From Methylotenera sp. (GTDB lineage Bacteria; Pseudomonadota; Gammaproteobacteria; Burkholderiales; Methylophilaceae): DNA of 64,000 bases. Under the pieces are notes generated by a model. That model was not told where the DNA came from. It saw nothing but the letters and a program-made list of their open reading frames with translations, and ran no database searches. Shown one piece after another: positions 28,942 through 37,562 of this stretch (within the stretch, counting starts at the first letter, position 1; each line of letters starts with the position of its first letter). The stretch covers positions 124,001-188,000 of the forward strand of contig NZ_JAQSDZ010000008.1 in assembly GCF_029946165.1 (NCBI RefSeq). The letters are read 5' to 3'. The translations under genes were made by a program, and so were the position numbers.

Positions 28942-29952
28942 TTAGGCTGATACTTTGCTTTGGCTTTGCGTTTGACCTCCCACTACATTCACTTTTTCAG
29001 GTTCGTTGACTAATGGCGCATTCAAATAAGTGCGCTGAATCTCAATACCGAGGCGATTGTTCTGCCTGAGGAATGCTTCTAAAAACTCATGCAACCCGCC
29101 TCTGAAAATATCTTCAATACGACCGTAATGCAAACTTGAATGCATTTCACCCGCTAAACGTTTGCATTCGCGACCCGCATCGCCCGTGAGTTGGTCAAGT
29201 ATTGTCGTAAGTTCATTCATACATGCGTGCAGCGATCGCGGCATGTCTTGACGTAACACCAGAAGTTCAGCGACACGCAAAGGCATCACTGCATCGCGAT
29301 ACACTTTTAAATAGGCTTCATAAGCACTGGCAGAACGTAGCAGTGCGCTCCATTCGTAATAATCTACTGCGCCGCCCACATCGCTGGCTGAAGGTAACAA
29401 TAGGTGATATTTCACATCAAGCAGGCGCGCCATGTCGTCAGCGCGTTCGATAAACCCACCCAAACGTGTGAATCTGAAGCCATCATCACGCAACATCGTG
29501 CCGTAAGTCACGCCGCGGAACAGATGTGAGCGTGATTTCACCCAATCACAAAATTCTGACAAGCCGCTTTCTAAAATTAGCTTTTTGTCCATTTGCTGAA
29601 ACTCTAGCCATAAGCTATTAATGTTTTCCCACATTTCGGAAGACATGGCTACACGCACGGCATGTGCATTTTCGCGCGCAGCACGTAGGCAATTGTAAAT
29701 ACTCGACAAATTGCGACTGTCCATTGCAATGTAGTAAATCACATTGTGCGCGGTGACTTCATCATAAGCTTTATGAAAATCTTCTTTGGTGTCAGAAATA
29801 TGTAGCAATGGCACCCAAAGCGCCGCCTCACTTTGAGCGGCATTTTGTACTAGCGACATGCGATAAGTAACTTCCAGCATACGCGCCATGTTTTCTGCAC
29901 GTTCAATATAACGAGCCATCCAATAAAGGTGATCAGCGGTGCGACTTAGCAT
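28942..29952 (-). CDS. Alpha-E domain protein
   Basis: A stand-alone alpha-E (all-helical) protein of about 336 residues, the usual size for the family. It opens with MLSRTADHLYWMARYIERAENMARMLEVTYRM, the diagnostic alpha-E block, and contains FRGVTYGTMLRDDGFRFTRLGGFIERADDMARLLDVKYHLLL near residue 165. The start at 29952 is chosen because ATGCTAA overlaps the stop codon of the ATP-grasp gene, the signature of translational coupling; a start at 29964 is less likely. Alpha-E domains always accompany circularly permuted ATP-grasps and are thought to form a complex with them. Confidence 0.9.
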   Translation of the reverse strand: MLSRTADHLYWMARYIERAENMARMLEVTYRMSLVQNAAQSEAALWVPLLHISDTKEDFHKAYDEVTAHNVIYYIAMDSRNLSSIYNCLRAARENAHAVRVAMSSEMWENINSLWLEFQQMDKKLILESGLSEFCDWVKSRSHLFRGVTYGTMLRDDGFRFTRLGGFIERADDMARLLDVKYHLLLPSASDVGGAVDYYEWSALLRSASAYEAYLKVYRDAVMPLRVAELLVLRQDMPRSLHACMNELTTILDQLTGDAGRECKRLAGEMHSSLHYGRIEDIFRGGLHEFLEAFLRQNNRLGIEIQRTYLNAPLVNEPEKVNVVGGQTQSQSKVSA

Positions 29953-31385
29953 TGCAACACCCATGTATCTTTAGTGCCGCCACCTTGCGATGAGTTAACC
30001 ACTAAAGACCCTTCATTCATTGCCACACGACACAATGCGCCAGGCACGACTGAGGTTGTTTTACCTGTTAAGACATAAGGGCGCAAATCTACATGGCGTG
30101 GCGCCACGCCTTGCTCAACCATGGTTGGACAAGTAGAAAGTGCTAATGTAGGTTGGGCAATGTAATTATCAGGGTCCGCAATAATACGTAATCTAAATTC
30201 TTCAATTTGCGCTTTGCTTGAGGTAGGGCCAACGAGCATGCCATAGCCACCAGAGCCTTGCACTTCTTTAACCACCAATTCAGCAAGGTGATCTAACACA
30301 TATTTTCTATCGTCTTCCTTACTGAGCTTATAGGTTGGAACATTTGACAAAATCGGCTCCTCACCCAAATAAAACTTAATCATTTCAGGCACATAGGTAT
30401 AAGTTGCTTTGTCATCAGCTACGCCTGTGCCGATGGCATTCGCTAACGCTACACCGCCATTACGATAGACTGAAACCAACCCAGGTACACCCAACATGGA
30501 GTCTTGCCTGAATGCCAATGGGTCAATAAAGTCATCGTCTATACGGCGATAAATCACATCAATCTTTTTAGGCCCTTCGGTGGTGCGCATGAAAACAGCA
30601 TTGTCTTTCACAAACATATCGCGACCTTCAACTAGCTCAATGCCCATTTGTTGTGCAAGAAAGGCATGCTCAAAGTAGGCGCTGTTGTATGCACCAGGCG
30701 TCATTAGTACTACGGTAGGGTTACTGGTTGCGCCACGGGGCGCAACTGCTCTAAGGTTTTCAAGCAGAAGTTGCGGATAATGTTCAACGGGTGAAATAGG
30801 ATATTGTCTGAAAAGTTCAGGGAATAATCGCATCATCATGCGACGATCTTCCAGCATGTATGAAACACCAGAAGGCGTTCGTAAGTTATCTTCTAATACA
30901 TAAAATGTATCCGCTTCGGTGCGCACAATATCAATGCCTGCGATATGTGCATACACGCCGCCCGGCACGTCTACCCCTTGCATCTCTGGCCTGTACATTT
31001 CGTTGGTCAGTATGCTGTCAGGCATGATGCCAGCTTTAATAATGTCTTGGCCGTGATAGATGTCATTCAAAAACATATTAAGTGCCCGCACACGTTGGCA
31101 AGCGCCTGCGGAGAGCTTTGCCCATTCACTTGCGGCTAAAATTCGGGGGATTACGTCAAATGGAATCAAGCGCTCAGCGCCTTCTTCTTCGCCATAAACC
31201 GCAAATGTGATGCCAACTCGTCGAAACAATAGTTCAGCATCGCGAGATTTTTGCGCAAGTTGAGAAAAGTCTTTGCCACCTAACCACTTAGCATAAGGCG
31301 CGTAAACTTGTCTAACGCCTTTTTTTGAATCTACAGATTCATCAAATGCCGTGAGCAGTTTATTTTTATAATCAATAGAAGCCAT
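29946..31385 (-). CDS. Circularly permuted ATP-grasp protein
   Basis: A 479-residue circularly permuted ATP-grasp, corresponding to the first 480 residues of the fused protein at 14218. Shared blocks include FRRVGITFAVYGEEEGAERLIPFDVIPRI, VLEDNLRTPSGVSYMLEDRRMMMRLFPELF, VVLMTPGAYNSAYFEHAFLA and VIYRRIDDDFIDPLAFR. ATP-dependent carboxylate-amine ligation is the family-level inference; substrates are unknown. It leads the minus-strand operon, followed with a stop-start overlap by alpha-E. A divergent gap of 378 bases separates it from a second set of transglutaminase genes on the plus strand. Confidence 0.9.
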   Translation of the reverse strand: MASIDYKNKLLTAFDESVDSKKGVRQVYAPYAKWLGGKDFSQLAQKSRDAELLFRRVGITFAVYGEEEGAERLIPFDVIPRILAASEWAKLSAGACQRVRALNMFLNDIYHGQDIIKAGIMPDSILTNEMYRPEMQGVDVPGGVYAHIAGIDIVRTEADTFYVLEDNLRTPSGVSYMLEDRRMMMRLFPELFRQYPISPVEHYPQLLLENLRAVAPRGATSNPTVVLMTPGAYNSAYFEHAFLAQQMGIELVEGRDMFVKDNAVFMRTTEGPKKIDVIYRRIDDDFIDPLAFRQDSMLGVPGLVSVYRNGGVALANAIGTGVADDKATYTYVPEMIKFYLGEEPILSNVPTYKLSKEDDRKYVLDHLAELVVKEVQGSGGYGMLVGPTSSKAQIEEFRLRIIADPDNYIAQPTLALSTCPTMVEQGVAPRHVDLRPYVLTGKTTSVVPGALCRVAMNEGSLVVNSSQGGGTKDTWVLQC

Positions 31386-31764
31386 AAGTCATTACTTGCA
31401 AGGGCCGTGCCAACTCATACAAAAATTATCAATCTCTATATTGAATGCGCTTTCCAGAGCTGTTCCTAATTAAATTAATTGCATAAGCAATAGGTGTTAT
31501 TAAGTCCACTTTAACAGATGCGCTGGTTTGGTGCATACCTAACTGAGCAAAGTGTTTTGTTAGTGCGTAATTTCATCAAATTTCCCTCAACGTAAACTCT
31601 GTAGCCTATTTCAGGCTAATTAGGTGAAGTAGACTGGTCAAACTTAAAAAAATTAGCTTTTGGTACAATTGTTGCTGTATCTTCTGGGTAATTTCTTTAG
31701 ATATGTGGCTTCGTTAACAGATGCTTAACCATAGATTGCTTAGAATAATAAAAAGGAGACAACT
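31386..31764. other. Divergent intergenic region of the ATP-grasp/transglutaminase operons
   Basis: This stretch should contain the start sites of both the minus-strand ATP-grasp operon and the plus-strand transglutaminase pair. AAAGGAG at about 31751-31757 is the ribosome binding site for ATG 31765. No clear operator, repeat or extra gene was found. Confidence 0.45.
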
Positions 31765-32562
31765 ATGTGGCTACATACCCAATGCGATATTACTTTTGAC
31801 GTTGCTATACCAACACCGTTCATTTTGATGCTTAGGCCGCGCAGCGGTGTTAATCAATGGATAGCACGCGAGTCGTATACGCTAAATCCGAGCGTACCAG
31901 TGGTTGAGTATACCGATAACTATGGCAATCTTTGTCAGCGCTTAATCGCGCCACAAGGTGAATTTTCAATTCATACTTCTGCTGACATTATGACCGCAGA
32001 CAACATCGATGTTTGTGCTGGCGCGCCGTTTGATGAAGTGCAGAATCTGCCTAACGAAGTGCTTACTTACCTGTTACCTACGCGCTATTGTGAGTCAGAT
32101 CGCTTTATCGATTTAGGTCAGGAGCTAGTTGCTGGCGTGGCGCCCGGTTATGACCAAGTCGCTACCATCGTGGCTTGGATACAGAACAATATTAAGTTTA
32201 ATTCAGACTCCATGCACTTTCAGCTTTCTGCGGTAGAAGTGAATCAGCAGCGTGAAGGCGTATGTCGTGAGTTGGCGCATTTGGGCATCGCACTTTGTAG
32301 AGGTTTGTGTATTCCTGCGCGTATGGTGGTGGGTTACTTGCATGGGTTAAAGCCTATGGATTTTCATGCATGGTTTGAGGCATACGTTGGTGGACGCTGG
32401 TATACCTTTGATCCAACACAACCGCATCCTATCGGAGGTCGTGTTACTGTGGCTTATGGGCGCGATGCAGCGGATGTTGCGATATTTAACCAATTTGGCC
32501 CAGCGCTATTTCCACTAGCCATGTCGGTGAGTGTGAAGATGTTAGATGCAGCACCTACCTAA
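31765..32562 (+). CDS. Transglutaminase-like protein (short form)
   Basis: A 265-residue protein of the transglutaminase fold, with a short N-terminal beta region ([28 protein letters not shown]). The triad is intact: Cys167 ([10 protein letters not shown]), His201 ([13 protein letters not shown]) and Asp216 ([12 protein letters not shown]). It forms a pair with the next gene, 18 bases downstream, and is divergent from the ATP-grasp operon. A strong AAAGGAG precedes the start. The role is presumed to be hydrolysis or transfer on peptide bonds in the same ATP-grasp system. Confidence 0.9.
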   Translation: MWLHTQCDITFDVAIPTPFILMLRPRSGVNQWIARESYTLNPSVPVVEYTDNYGNLCQRLIAPQGEFSIHTSADIMTADNIDVCAGAPFDEVQNLPNEVLTYLLPTRYCESDRFIDLGQELVAGVAPGYDQVATIVAWIQNNIKFNSDSMHFQLSAVEVNQQREGVCRELAHLGIALCRGLCIPARMVVGYLHGLKPMDFHAWFEAYVGGRWYTFDPTQPHPIGGRVTVAYGRDAADVAIFNQFGPALFPLAMSVSVKMLDAAPT

Positions 32563-32580
32563 GGGCTATTTAATTTAAGC

Positions 32581-33435
32581 ATGCAAAGATTACGCATTAA
32601 ACATCTGACCGAATATACCTTCCCAGCGCAGGTAACGTTGAATCAACATAAGCTTTTACTGCGACCAAGAGTAGGCCATGACGTCCGTATTGAGTCTTCA
32701 AAATTAGAAATTTCGCCTAGTTATAATATTAAATGGCAGCGGGATGTATTTGATAACTCTCTGGCCATTGTCAATTTCTTAGAGCCTTCAAATAAGCTCA
32801 CTATCGCTAGTGAGGTCATTATTGAACACTATGATCAGGCACTTTTTGACCCCATGTTAGAAAGCTATGCTTCTCAATATCCATTTAGTTATGCTTTAGA
32901 TGAACAAGCGGATTTGGCAAGTTTTCAACAAAGCAGCTTTTACAACGACCAACAAGTCGTAAACACTTGGTTGCAACAACAAAACTTAATTGGCATGCAA
33001 ACTTTTAGCTTGTTAATCAATTTAAATCAAAATATTAGCAAAAATTTTCGTTACCAAATGCGAGAAGAAGCGGGGGTGCAATCGCCTTCGCAAACCCTTT
33101 CACAACGGAGCGGATCTTGTAGAGATTACGCGACGCTCTTTATTGAAGCATGTCGGTGTTTGGGGTTAGCGAGTCGATTTGTCAGTGGCTACTTACATGC
33201 CCCAGCAACAGAAGCTGGAAACGCAACCACCCACGCATGGGCTGAAGTATATTTGCCCGGCACTGGTTGGAAAGGATTCGACCCTACTTCAGGAGAGATT
33301 ACGGGTAACCACCATATTGCGGTAGCTGTTGCGCGCAATCCAGAATCAGTTCCACCAATTTCTGGTAGCTTTACTGGACTGGGCTTAATGGCCACTACGA
33401 TGCTAGTAAACGTGCAGGTTAATTTGCTGCTTTAG
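32581..33435 (+). CDS. Transglutaminase-like protein
   Basis: A 284-residue transglutaminase-fold protein whose architecture matches the N-terminal module of the giant transglutaminase-DUF2126 protein: IKHLTEYTFPAQVTLNQHKLLLRPR at the start and QRSGSCRDYATLFIEACRCLGLASRFVSGYL in the core. The triad is complete, with Cys180, His218 (TTHAWAEVYLPG) and Asp234 (WKGFDPTSG). It follows the 265-residue paralogue by 18 bases and probably shares its transcript. It could be a free-standing counterpart of the giant protein's N-terminal module. Confidence 0.9.
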   Translation: MQRLRIKHLTEYTFPAQVTLNQHKLLLRPRVGHDVRIESSKLEISPSYNIKWQRDVFDNSLAIVNFLEPSNKLTIASEVIIEHYDQALFDPMLESYASQYPFSYALDEQADLASFQQSSFYNDQQVVNTWLQQQNLIGMQTFSLLINLNQNISKNFRYQMREEAGVQSPSQTLSQRSGSCRDYATLFIEACRCLGLASRFVSGYLHAPATEAGNATTHAWAEVYLPGTGWKGFDPTSGEITGNHHIAVAVARNPESVPPISGSFTGLGLMATTMLVNVQVNLLL

Positions 33436-33481
33436 CGATACACATTTAGCATTAAGTAGGCAATGCCAGCCGATTTACTAC

Positions 33482-33646
33482 TTAAAATTCAACCATTTCA
33501 AATTCTGCTTTAGAAACACCGCATTCAGGGCATGACCAATCAGCAGGTACGTCTTCCCAGCGCGTGCCGGGTGCAATACCATCTTCAGGCCACCCTTTTT
33601 CTTCTTCATATACAAATCCGCATACTACACATTGCCACATTTTCAT
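33482..33646 (-). CDS. Rubredoxin
   Basis: A 54-residue iron protein recognised directly from the nucleotide sequence. It opens [20 protein letters not shown] and ends with [18 protein letters not shown]. The two CxxC pairs (Cys6/Cys9 and Cys39/Cys42) bind a single iron, and the [10 protein letters not shown] and W..VP..W spacing matches the family. Rubredoxin carries electrons, often for oxygen or peroxide detoxification, which fits the catalase/oxyR neighbourhood. The start is ATG 33646, with a second in-frame ATG two codons later. It lies in a gap between the transglutaminase pair and catalase. Confidence 0.93.
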   Translation of the reverse strand: MKMWQCVVCGFVYEEEKGWPEDGIAPGTRWEDVPADWSCPECGVSKAEFEMVEF

Positions 33647-33750
33647 GATTTTTCCATTATTAAGCTTTAAAGCTTTGAGATTGAAGTCTTACTATTTTGT
33701 CGTTTGCTAGCTTAAAGCCTTACAGGAAACTTTTCAAATAAAAGCTGATT

Positions 33751-33794
33751 AAATAAAAAGCCCGTACTTGATAATAGTTTCAAGTACGGGCTTT
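33751..33794 (-). terminator. Rho-independent terminator downstream of catalase
   Basis: AAAGCCCGTACTTG (33757-33770) and CAAGTACGGGCTTT (33781-33794) form a perfect 14-bp stem with a ten-base loop. On the minus strand, the stem is followed by a T-rich run, so it terminates catalase and separates it from rubredoxin. Confidence 0.92.
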
Positions 33795-33830
33795 GAATAG
33801 CAAGTTTAGATTTGCTAAAAGATAGCTAAC

Positions 33831-35267
33831 TTACAAGCCTAAAGCCTTAGCTATACCAGCACCATATGCTGGGTCTGCTTTAGAGCAGTTGGCAATATGA
33901 CGTTTTTGAATTTCAACAGAAGCGCCACCAATAGAGCGAGCTGTATTTTCAAACAACACTTGCTGTTCGGCAGGCGTCATTAAACGGAACAAATTGCCAG
34001 GTTGAGAATAGTAGTCCTCGTCCACGCGATGATTCCAATGATCTGCCTTGCCCTCAATGGCTAATGGAGGCTCACTGAAATCTGGTTGCTCTTGCCATTC
34101 GCCTTTAGTGTTTGGCTCATAACCAATGGTTGAACCATGGTTGCCATCGGTGCGCATCGCACCATCACGATGATAGCTATGAACTGGACATTTAGGCGCA
34201 TTAACAGGTATTTGATGATGATTCACCCCTAATCTGTATCGCTGTGCATCACCGTAAGCAAACAAACGCGCTTGCAACATCTTGTCTGGCGAGAAGCTAA
34301 TACCAGGTACGACTGCCGCTGGGTTAAAGGCAGACTGCTCAACTTCAGCAAAGAAGTTTTGAGGGTTACGGTTAAGTTCCATCACGCCCACTTCAGTCAA
34401 TGGGTAGTCTTTATGTGGCCAAACTTTGGTTAAATCAAATGGATTTAGAGAGTAAGAGCCTGCATCTTTCTCAGGCATGATTTGTACAGCAAGTGTCCAT
34501 TTTGGATAATCACCATTTTCAATACTATCAAACAAATCGCGCTGATGACTTTCACGGTCTTTACCCACAATAGCTTCTGCTTCCGCATCAGTTAAATTCT
34601 TTATACCCTGTTGGGAAGTAAAGTGAAATTTCACCCAATAACGCTCATTGTTAGCATTAATCAAACTAAATGTATGGCTACCAAAACCATGCATGTGACG
34701 ATAACTTGCTGGTATGCCACGGTCGCTCATCACAATGGTGACTTGGTGCAAGGCCTCAGGTAATGATGTCCAGAAATCCCAGTTGTTTTCTGCACTACGC
34801 ATGTTAGTGCGGGGGTCACGTTTTACTGCATGGTTTAAATCTGGAAACTTAAGAGGATCGCGTAAAAAGAATACGGGTGTGTTATTACCAGCTAAATCCC
34901 AGTTACCTTCTTCAGTATAGAACTTTACTGAAAAGCCGCGAATGTCACGCTCGGCATCTGCAGCGCCACGCTCCCCAGCTACGGTAGTAAAGCGTGCAAA
35001 CAATTCAGTTTTTTTACCGACTTGTGAGAATATTTTCGCACGCGTGTATTGGCTAATATCATTAGTCACAGTAAAAGTACCATATGCACCTGAGCCTTTA
35101 GCGTGCATACGGCGTTCTGGAATCACCTCTCGGTTAAAATGCGCAAGTTTCTCTAACATCCATACATCTTGCAATAATACTGGTCCACGCGGTCCAGCTG
35201 TCATGGTATTTTGGTTATCTGGCACTGGTGCGCCAGCTGCGGTAGTCAATTTCTTTTTAATGCTCAC
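33831..35267 (-). CDS. katA: Catalase (small-subunit heme catalase)
   Basis: Converts hydrogen peroxide to water and oxygen. The 478-residue length fits the small-subunit monofunctional heme catalases. The catalytic His55 ([12 protein letters not shown]) and Asn128 ([13 protein letters not shown]) are present, and the proximal heme Tyr338 lies in [14 protein letters not shown]. The start is GTG 35267, supported by AAGGAG at 35275-35280 on the minus strand, seven bases away. A 24-codon reading frame with its own AAGGAG ends 23 bases upstream. The gene is divergent from oxyR, so peroxide-responsive activation by OxyR is likely. It is followed by a perfect terminator. Confidence 0.96.
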   Translation of the reverse strand: MSIKKKLTTAAGAPVPDNQNTMTAGPRGPVLLQDVWMLEKLAHFNREVIPERRMHAKGSGAYGTFTVTNDISQYTRAKIFSQVGKKTELFARFTTVAGERGAADAERDIRGFSVKFYTEEGNWDLAGNNTPVFFLRDPLKFPDLNHAVKRDPRTNMRSAENNWDFWTSLPEALHQVTIVMSDRGIPASYRHMHGFGSHTFSLINANNERYWVKFHFTSQQGIKNLTDAEAEAIVGKDRESHQRDLFDSIENGDYPKWTLAVQIMPEKDAGSYSLNPFDLTKVWPHKDYPLTEVGVMELNRNPQNFFAEVEQSAFNPAAVVPGISFSPDKMLQARLFAYGDAQRYRLGVNHHQIPVNAPKCPVHSYHRDGAMRTDGNHGSTIGYEPNTKGEWQEQPDFSEPPLAIEGKADHWNHRVDEDYYSQPGNLFRLMTPAEQQVLFENTARSIGGASVEIQKRHIANCSKADPAYGAGIAKALGL

Positions 35268-35290
35268 GAGATTTCTCCTTATTAATATGA

Positions 35291-35365
35291 TTAATTATTT
35301 GCTGCAAAGTTGGCGAGTAGTTCTATCAGGTCTTGTCTATTAGATTCAATCATTATTTTTAACAT
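35291..35365 (-). CDS. Possible 24-residue upstream peptide of catalase
   Basis: ATG 35365 to TAA 35291 encodes 24 residues beginning [17 protein letters not shown] and ending ANN. AAGGAG lies six bases upstream of the start, as strong as the site of catalase itself. The stop codon lies 23 bases before the catalase start, so both would be on one mRNA and may be translationally linked. The composition is acidic and amphipathic. No family is recognised. It is either a leader peptide or a small functional protein. Confidence 0.5.
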   Translation of the reverse strand: MLKIMIESNRQDLIELLANFAANN

Positions 35366-35456
35366 TTTTTACTCCTTAATCACCGTCATCACTAGCGATG
35401 TGTGTAGCCATTCTATAGGGTGATAATTGATATGTATAATTGTATGTTTCAATGGC

Positions 35457-35479
35457 ATTGATAAATATAATTTATCAAT
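35457..35479. promoter_or_regulatory. Palindromic operator candidate in the katA-oxyR gap
   Basis: ATTGATAAAT (35457-35466) and ATTTATCAAT (35470-35479) are exact inverted copies with a three-base spacer, ending 34 bases before oxyR. LysR-type proteins bind such T-N11-A interrupted palindromes. A site for OxyR autoregulation is plausible but unproven. Confidence 0.55.
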
Positions 35480-35513
35480 GTATGATGAAAAAAACTGAGG
35501 ATATTGAGCTTAA

Positions 35514-36416
35514 ATGAGTCTAACAGAATTAAAATTTATTGTAGCTGTGGCGCAAGAGCGCAACTTTAGGCGTGCTGCGGAAAAGTGTTTTGTCTCGCAA
35601 CCTGCGCTTAGTATGGCGATTAAAAAACTTGAAGAAGAGCTGAATGTGATTATTTTTGAGCGTAGCAGAAGCGAAGTCAGTATGACTGAAATTGGCGAAA
35701 AAATAGTGGAGCAAGCCTCAAAAGTTTTAGAAGAAACCGCCTACATTAAGCAGTTAGCAGAACTCGGTAAGAATCAGCTAAAGGGTACATTAAAACTGGG
35801 CATGATACATTCAGTAGGGCCATATTTATTACCCGAGATTATTCCGATATTACGCAATAGCGCACCAGATATGCCTTTGGAAGTGGAAGAAAACTTAACG
35901 GCTAATTTAGAAGTGCAATTACGTAATGGCATTATTGATGCGGCCATTATTGCCTTGCCATTTAATATCCCTGGCTTGCAATATCGTGCTTTATACGATG
36001 AAGAGTTTGATGTAGTCATACCAAGCGATCATCACTGGGCAAATCGTAAACATATTAAACCCGAAGAGTTGGCAGATGAAAAAGTACTGTTACTAAATAG
36101 TGGCCATTGTTTTAGCAACCAAGTTACGCAGGCATGCCCAGAACTCTCACGTAAGGGAGAGGTTTTGCAGGGTAATTCTTTAGAAACTATTCGTAATATG
36201 GTGGCTTCCAACCTAGGTATTACCGTATTGCCTTGCTCGGCCACAGCAGAACGCTACAATAACCCACTGATTAAAGTAATTCCATTTGCCCGCCCAGCGC
36301 CAACAAGACGTATAGCGATTGCGTGGCGTAAGAGCTTTATGAGATTAGAAGCGGTAGAAAAAATTGCTGAGGCGATTAAAGCAATTGATTCAAATTACAT
36401 GCTGTTGATTGAGTAA
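35514..36416 (+). CDS. oxyR: OxyR hydrogen peroxide sensor regulator
   Basis: A 300-residue LysR-type regulator. The N-terminal helix-turn-helix reads FRRAAEKCFVSQPALSMAIKKLEEELNVIIFER (residues 18-50). The regulatory domain contains Cys199 and Cys208 in NSGHCFSNQVTQACPE, the peroxide-sensing disulfide pair at exactly the E. coli OxyR numbering. Other hallmarks are LPEIIPILRNSAPDMPLEVEENLTANL and GITVLPCSA. Divergence from catalase and the intergenic palindrome suggest it controls catalase and itself. A bidirectional hairpin follows. Confidence 0.95.
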   Translation: MSLTELKFIVAVAQERNFRRAAEKCFVSQPALSMAIKKLEEELNVIIFERSRSEVSMTEIGEKIVEQASKVLEETAYIKQLAELGKNQLKGTLKLGMIHSVGPYLLPEIIPILRNSAPDMPLEVEENLTANLEVQLRNGIIDAAIIALPFNIPGLQYRALYDEEFDVVIPSDHHWANRKHIKPEELADEKVLLLNSGHCFSNQVTQACPELSRKGEVLQGNSLETIRNMVASNLGITVLPCSATAERYNNPLIKVIPFARPAPTRRIAIAWRKSFMRLEAVEKIAEAIKAIDSNYMLLIE

Positions 36417-36485
36417 GTATATAAACTTCAATGAGCATACTTACTTAGTAAGAGTCCGACTTATTGACGCGGTAAATCAAAGGCA

Positions 36486-36512
36486 ATAAAAAAGGCGCCT
36501 AAGGCGCCTTTT
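36486..36512 (-). terminator. Terminator of pqqA (also faces oxyR)
   Basis: AAAGGCGCC (36491-36499) pairs with GGCGCCTTT (36503-36511) with a three-base loop. On the minus strand it ends in a run of six T, terminating pqqA. On the plus strand a shorter T-run could serve oxyR. Confidence 0.85.
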
Positions 36513-36528
36513 CCGTAATAAAGAACAA

Positions 36529-36600
36529 TTATTTGTTCATTACGTACATTGTAACTTCGAAACCGAAACGCATTTCAGTAGCTGCTGGTGTTGTCCACAT
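36529..36600 (-). CDS. pqqA: PQQ precursor peptide PqqA
   Basis: A 23-residue peptide, read as MWTTPAATEMRFGFEVTMY followed by VMNK. It matches PqqA: the RxGFEVTMY block holds the conserved Glu15 and Tyr19 (E-x-x-x-Y) that are cross-linked to become pyrroloquinoline quinone, the cofactor of methanol and other dehydrogenases. AGGAG lies seven bases before the ATG, and a strong terminator follows. No pqqB, C, D or E gene is next to it, so it is an orphan or extra copy and the processing enzymes must lie elsewhere. PQQ use fits a methylotroph. Confidence 0.93.
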   Translation of the reverse strand: MWTTPAATEMRFGFEVTMYVMNK

Positions 36601-36738
36601 AATAATTCTCCTGTAAGTTAATTAATTAAGTAATACATAATCTATGACTTACATAATACATTGCGGTTGCAATTACTAGCTATGTAAAGCAATTAAATTA
36701 GACTAATGATTTTCATTAGAATAGGTTTTGAGGCTAAT

Positions 36739-37554
36739 TTAATAACTCACGGAAAGTCGATAACCAGCCACAGCTTTATCTTGAGCAGTCAGTGCTAATT
36801 TAACTTTGATTTCAGCGCCCGCAGGCAAGCCACGAGTAATATCAGTATGCTCAGGCAGATACTCTGCAGGAGTGAATATGCGTCTAAATTTAGGTTTGTC
36901 CTCAATATCGGTTAGGGTCAGCTCAATATTCGGGTAAGTTTGATTGAATGCAGCTTGATTTATCAAAGTGGTAGAAAAGTGGACAAAACCTTCGTGGGCT
37001 TCATCTTCTCGCATGTCTGAATCATCAATGATGATAAATTCAATTTTCTTAGGGAGCTGAATATTACAAGAAATTTTCTCGCATAGTTGAGTAAGCAAAG
37101 GTTTGAGTTTTGGATAGTAAATAGCAATATCACTACGCCAATAATAGAGGCTTTGTGCCAGAGCTGCGAGAAATAGAATAATGGCTAACAGACTTAATAA
37201 CCAATTAGATAAACGACTTTTAGATTTGGCTTTGTGGTCAATCGCTTCAAAGTAATTTGCTTGACTGTGTTGTAAAACAACATCTTGCACAATCTCACTG
37301 TCTTCGCTACTTACTTGGGGACTTTCTTGCTGTTCATTCTGTGTAACTTCAGCCGGATTCACTGTCTTGATACTGGCTAAATCAGTGCCTTCTTTAATAT
37401 CAGCTTCAGACTCGGTAATGTTCACCAACTCTATTTTTGCATCAAATACATTTAAACAATGGCCGCAACGTACTTTGCCATTGTGTTGGTTTAATTGATC
37501 ATCAGTAACAATAAATTGCGTTTGGCAATTAGGGCAATTAGTGATGTTGCTCAT
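36739..37554 (-). CDS. Zinc-ribbon and DUF3426 membrane protein
   Basis: A 271-residue protein with an N-terminal MJ0042-type zinc ribbon: NCPNCQTQF (Cys7, Cys10) and VRCGHCLNVF (Cys30, Cys33). One membrane helix lies at about 118-139 (WLLSLLAIILFLAALAQSLYYW). A DUF3426 beta-sandwich domain follows, with DDSDMREDEAHEGFVHFSTTLINQAAFNQTYPNIELTLTDIEDKP typical of it. The function is not established. The position directly downstream of prmA, eight bases away, is the usual betaproteobacterial arrangement. Confidence 0.9.
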   Translation of the reverse strand: MSNITNCPNCQTQFIVTDDQLNQHNGKVRCGHCLNVFDAKIELVNITESEADIKEGTDLASIKTVNPAEVTQNEQQESPQVSSEDSEIVQDVVLQHSQANYFEAIDHKAKSKSRLSNWLLSLLAIILFLAALAQSLYYWRSDIAIYYPKLKPLLTQLCEKISCNIQLPKKIEFIIIDDSDMREDEAHEGFVHFSTTLINQAAFNQTYPNIELTLTDIEDKPKFRRIFTPAEYLPEHTDITRGLPAGAEIKVKLALTAQDKAVAGYRLSVSY

Positions 37555-37562
37555 TTTCCACT

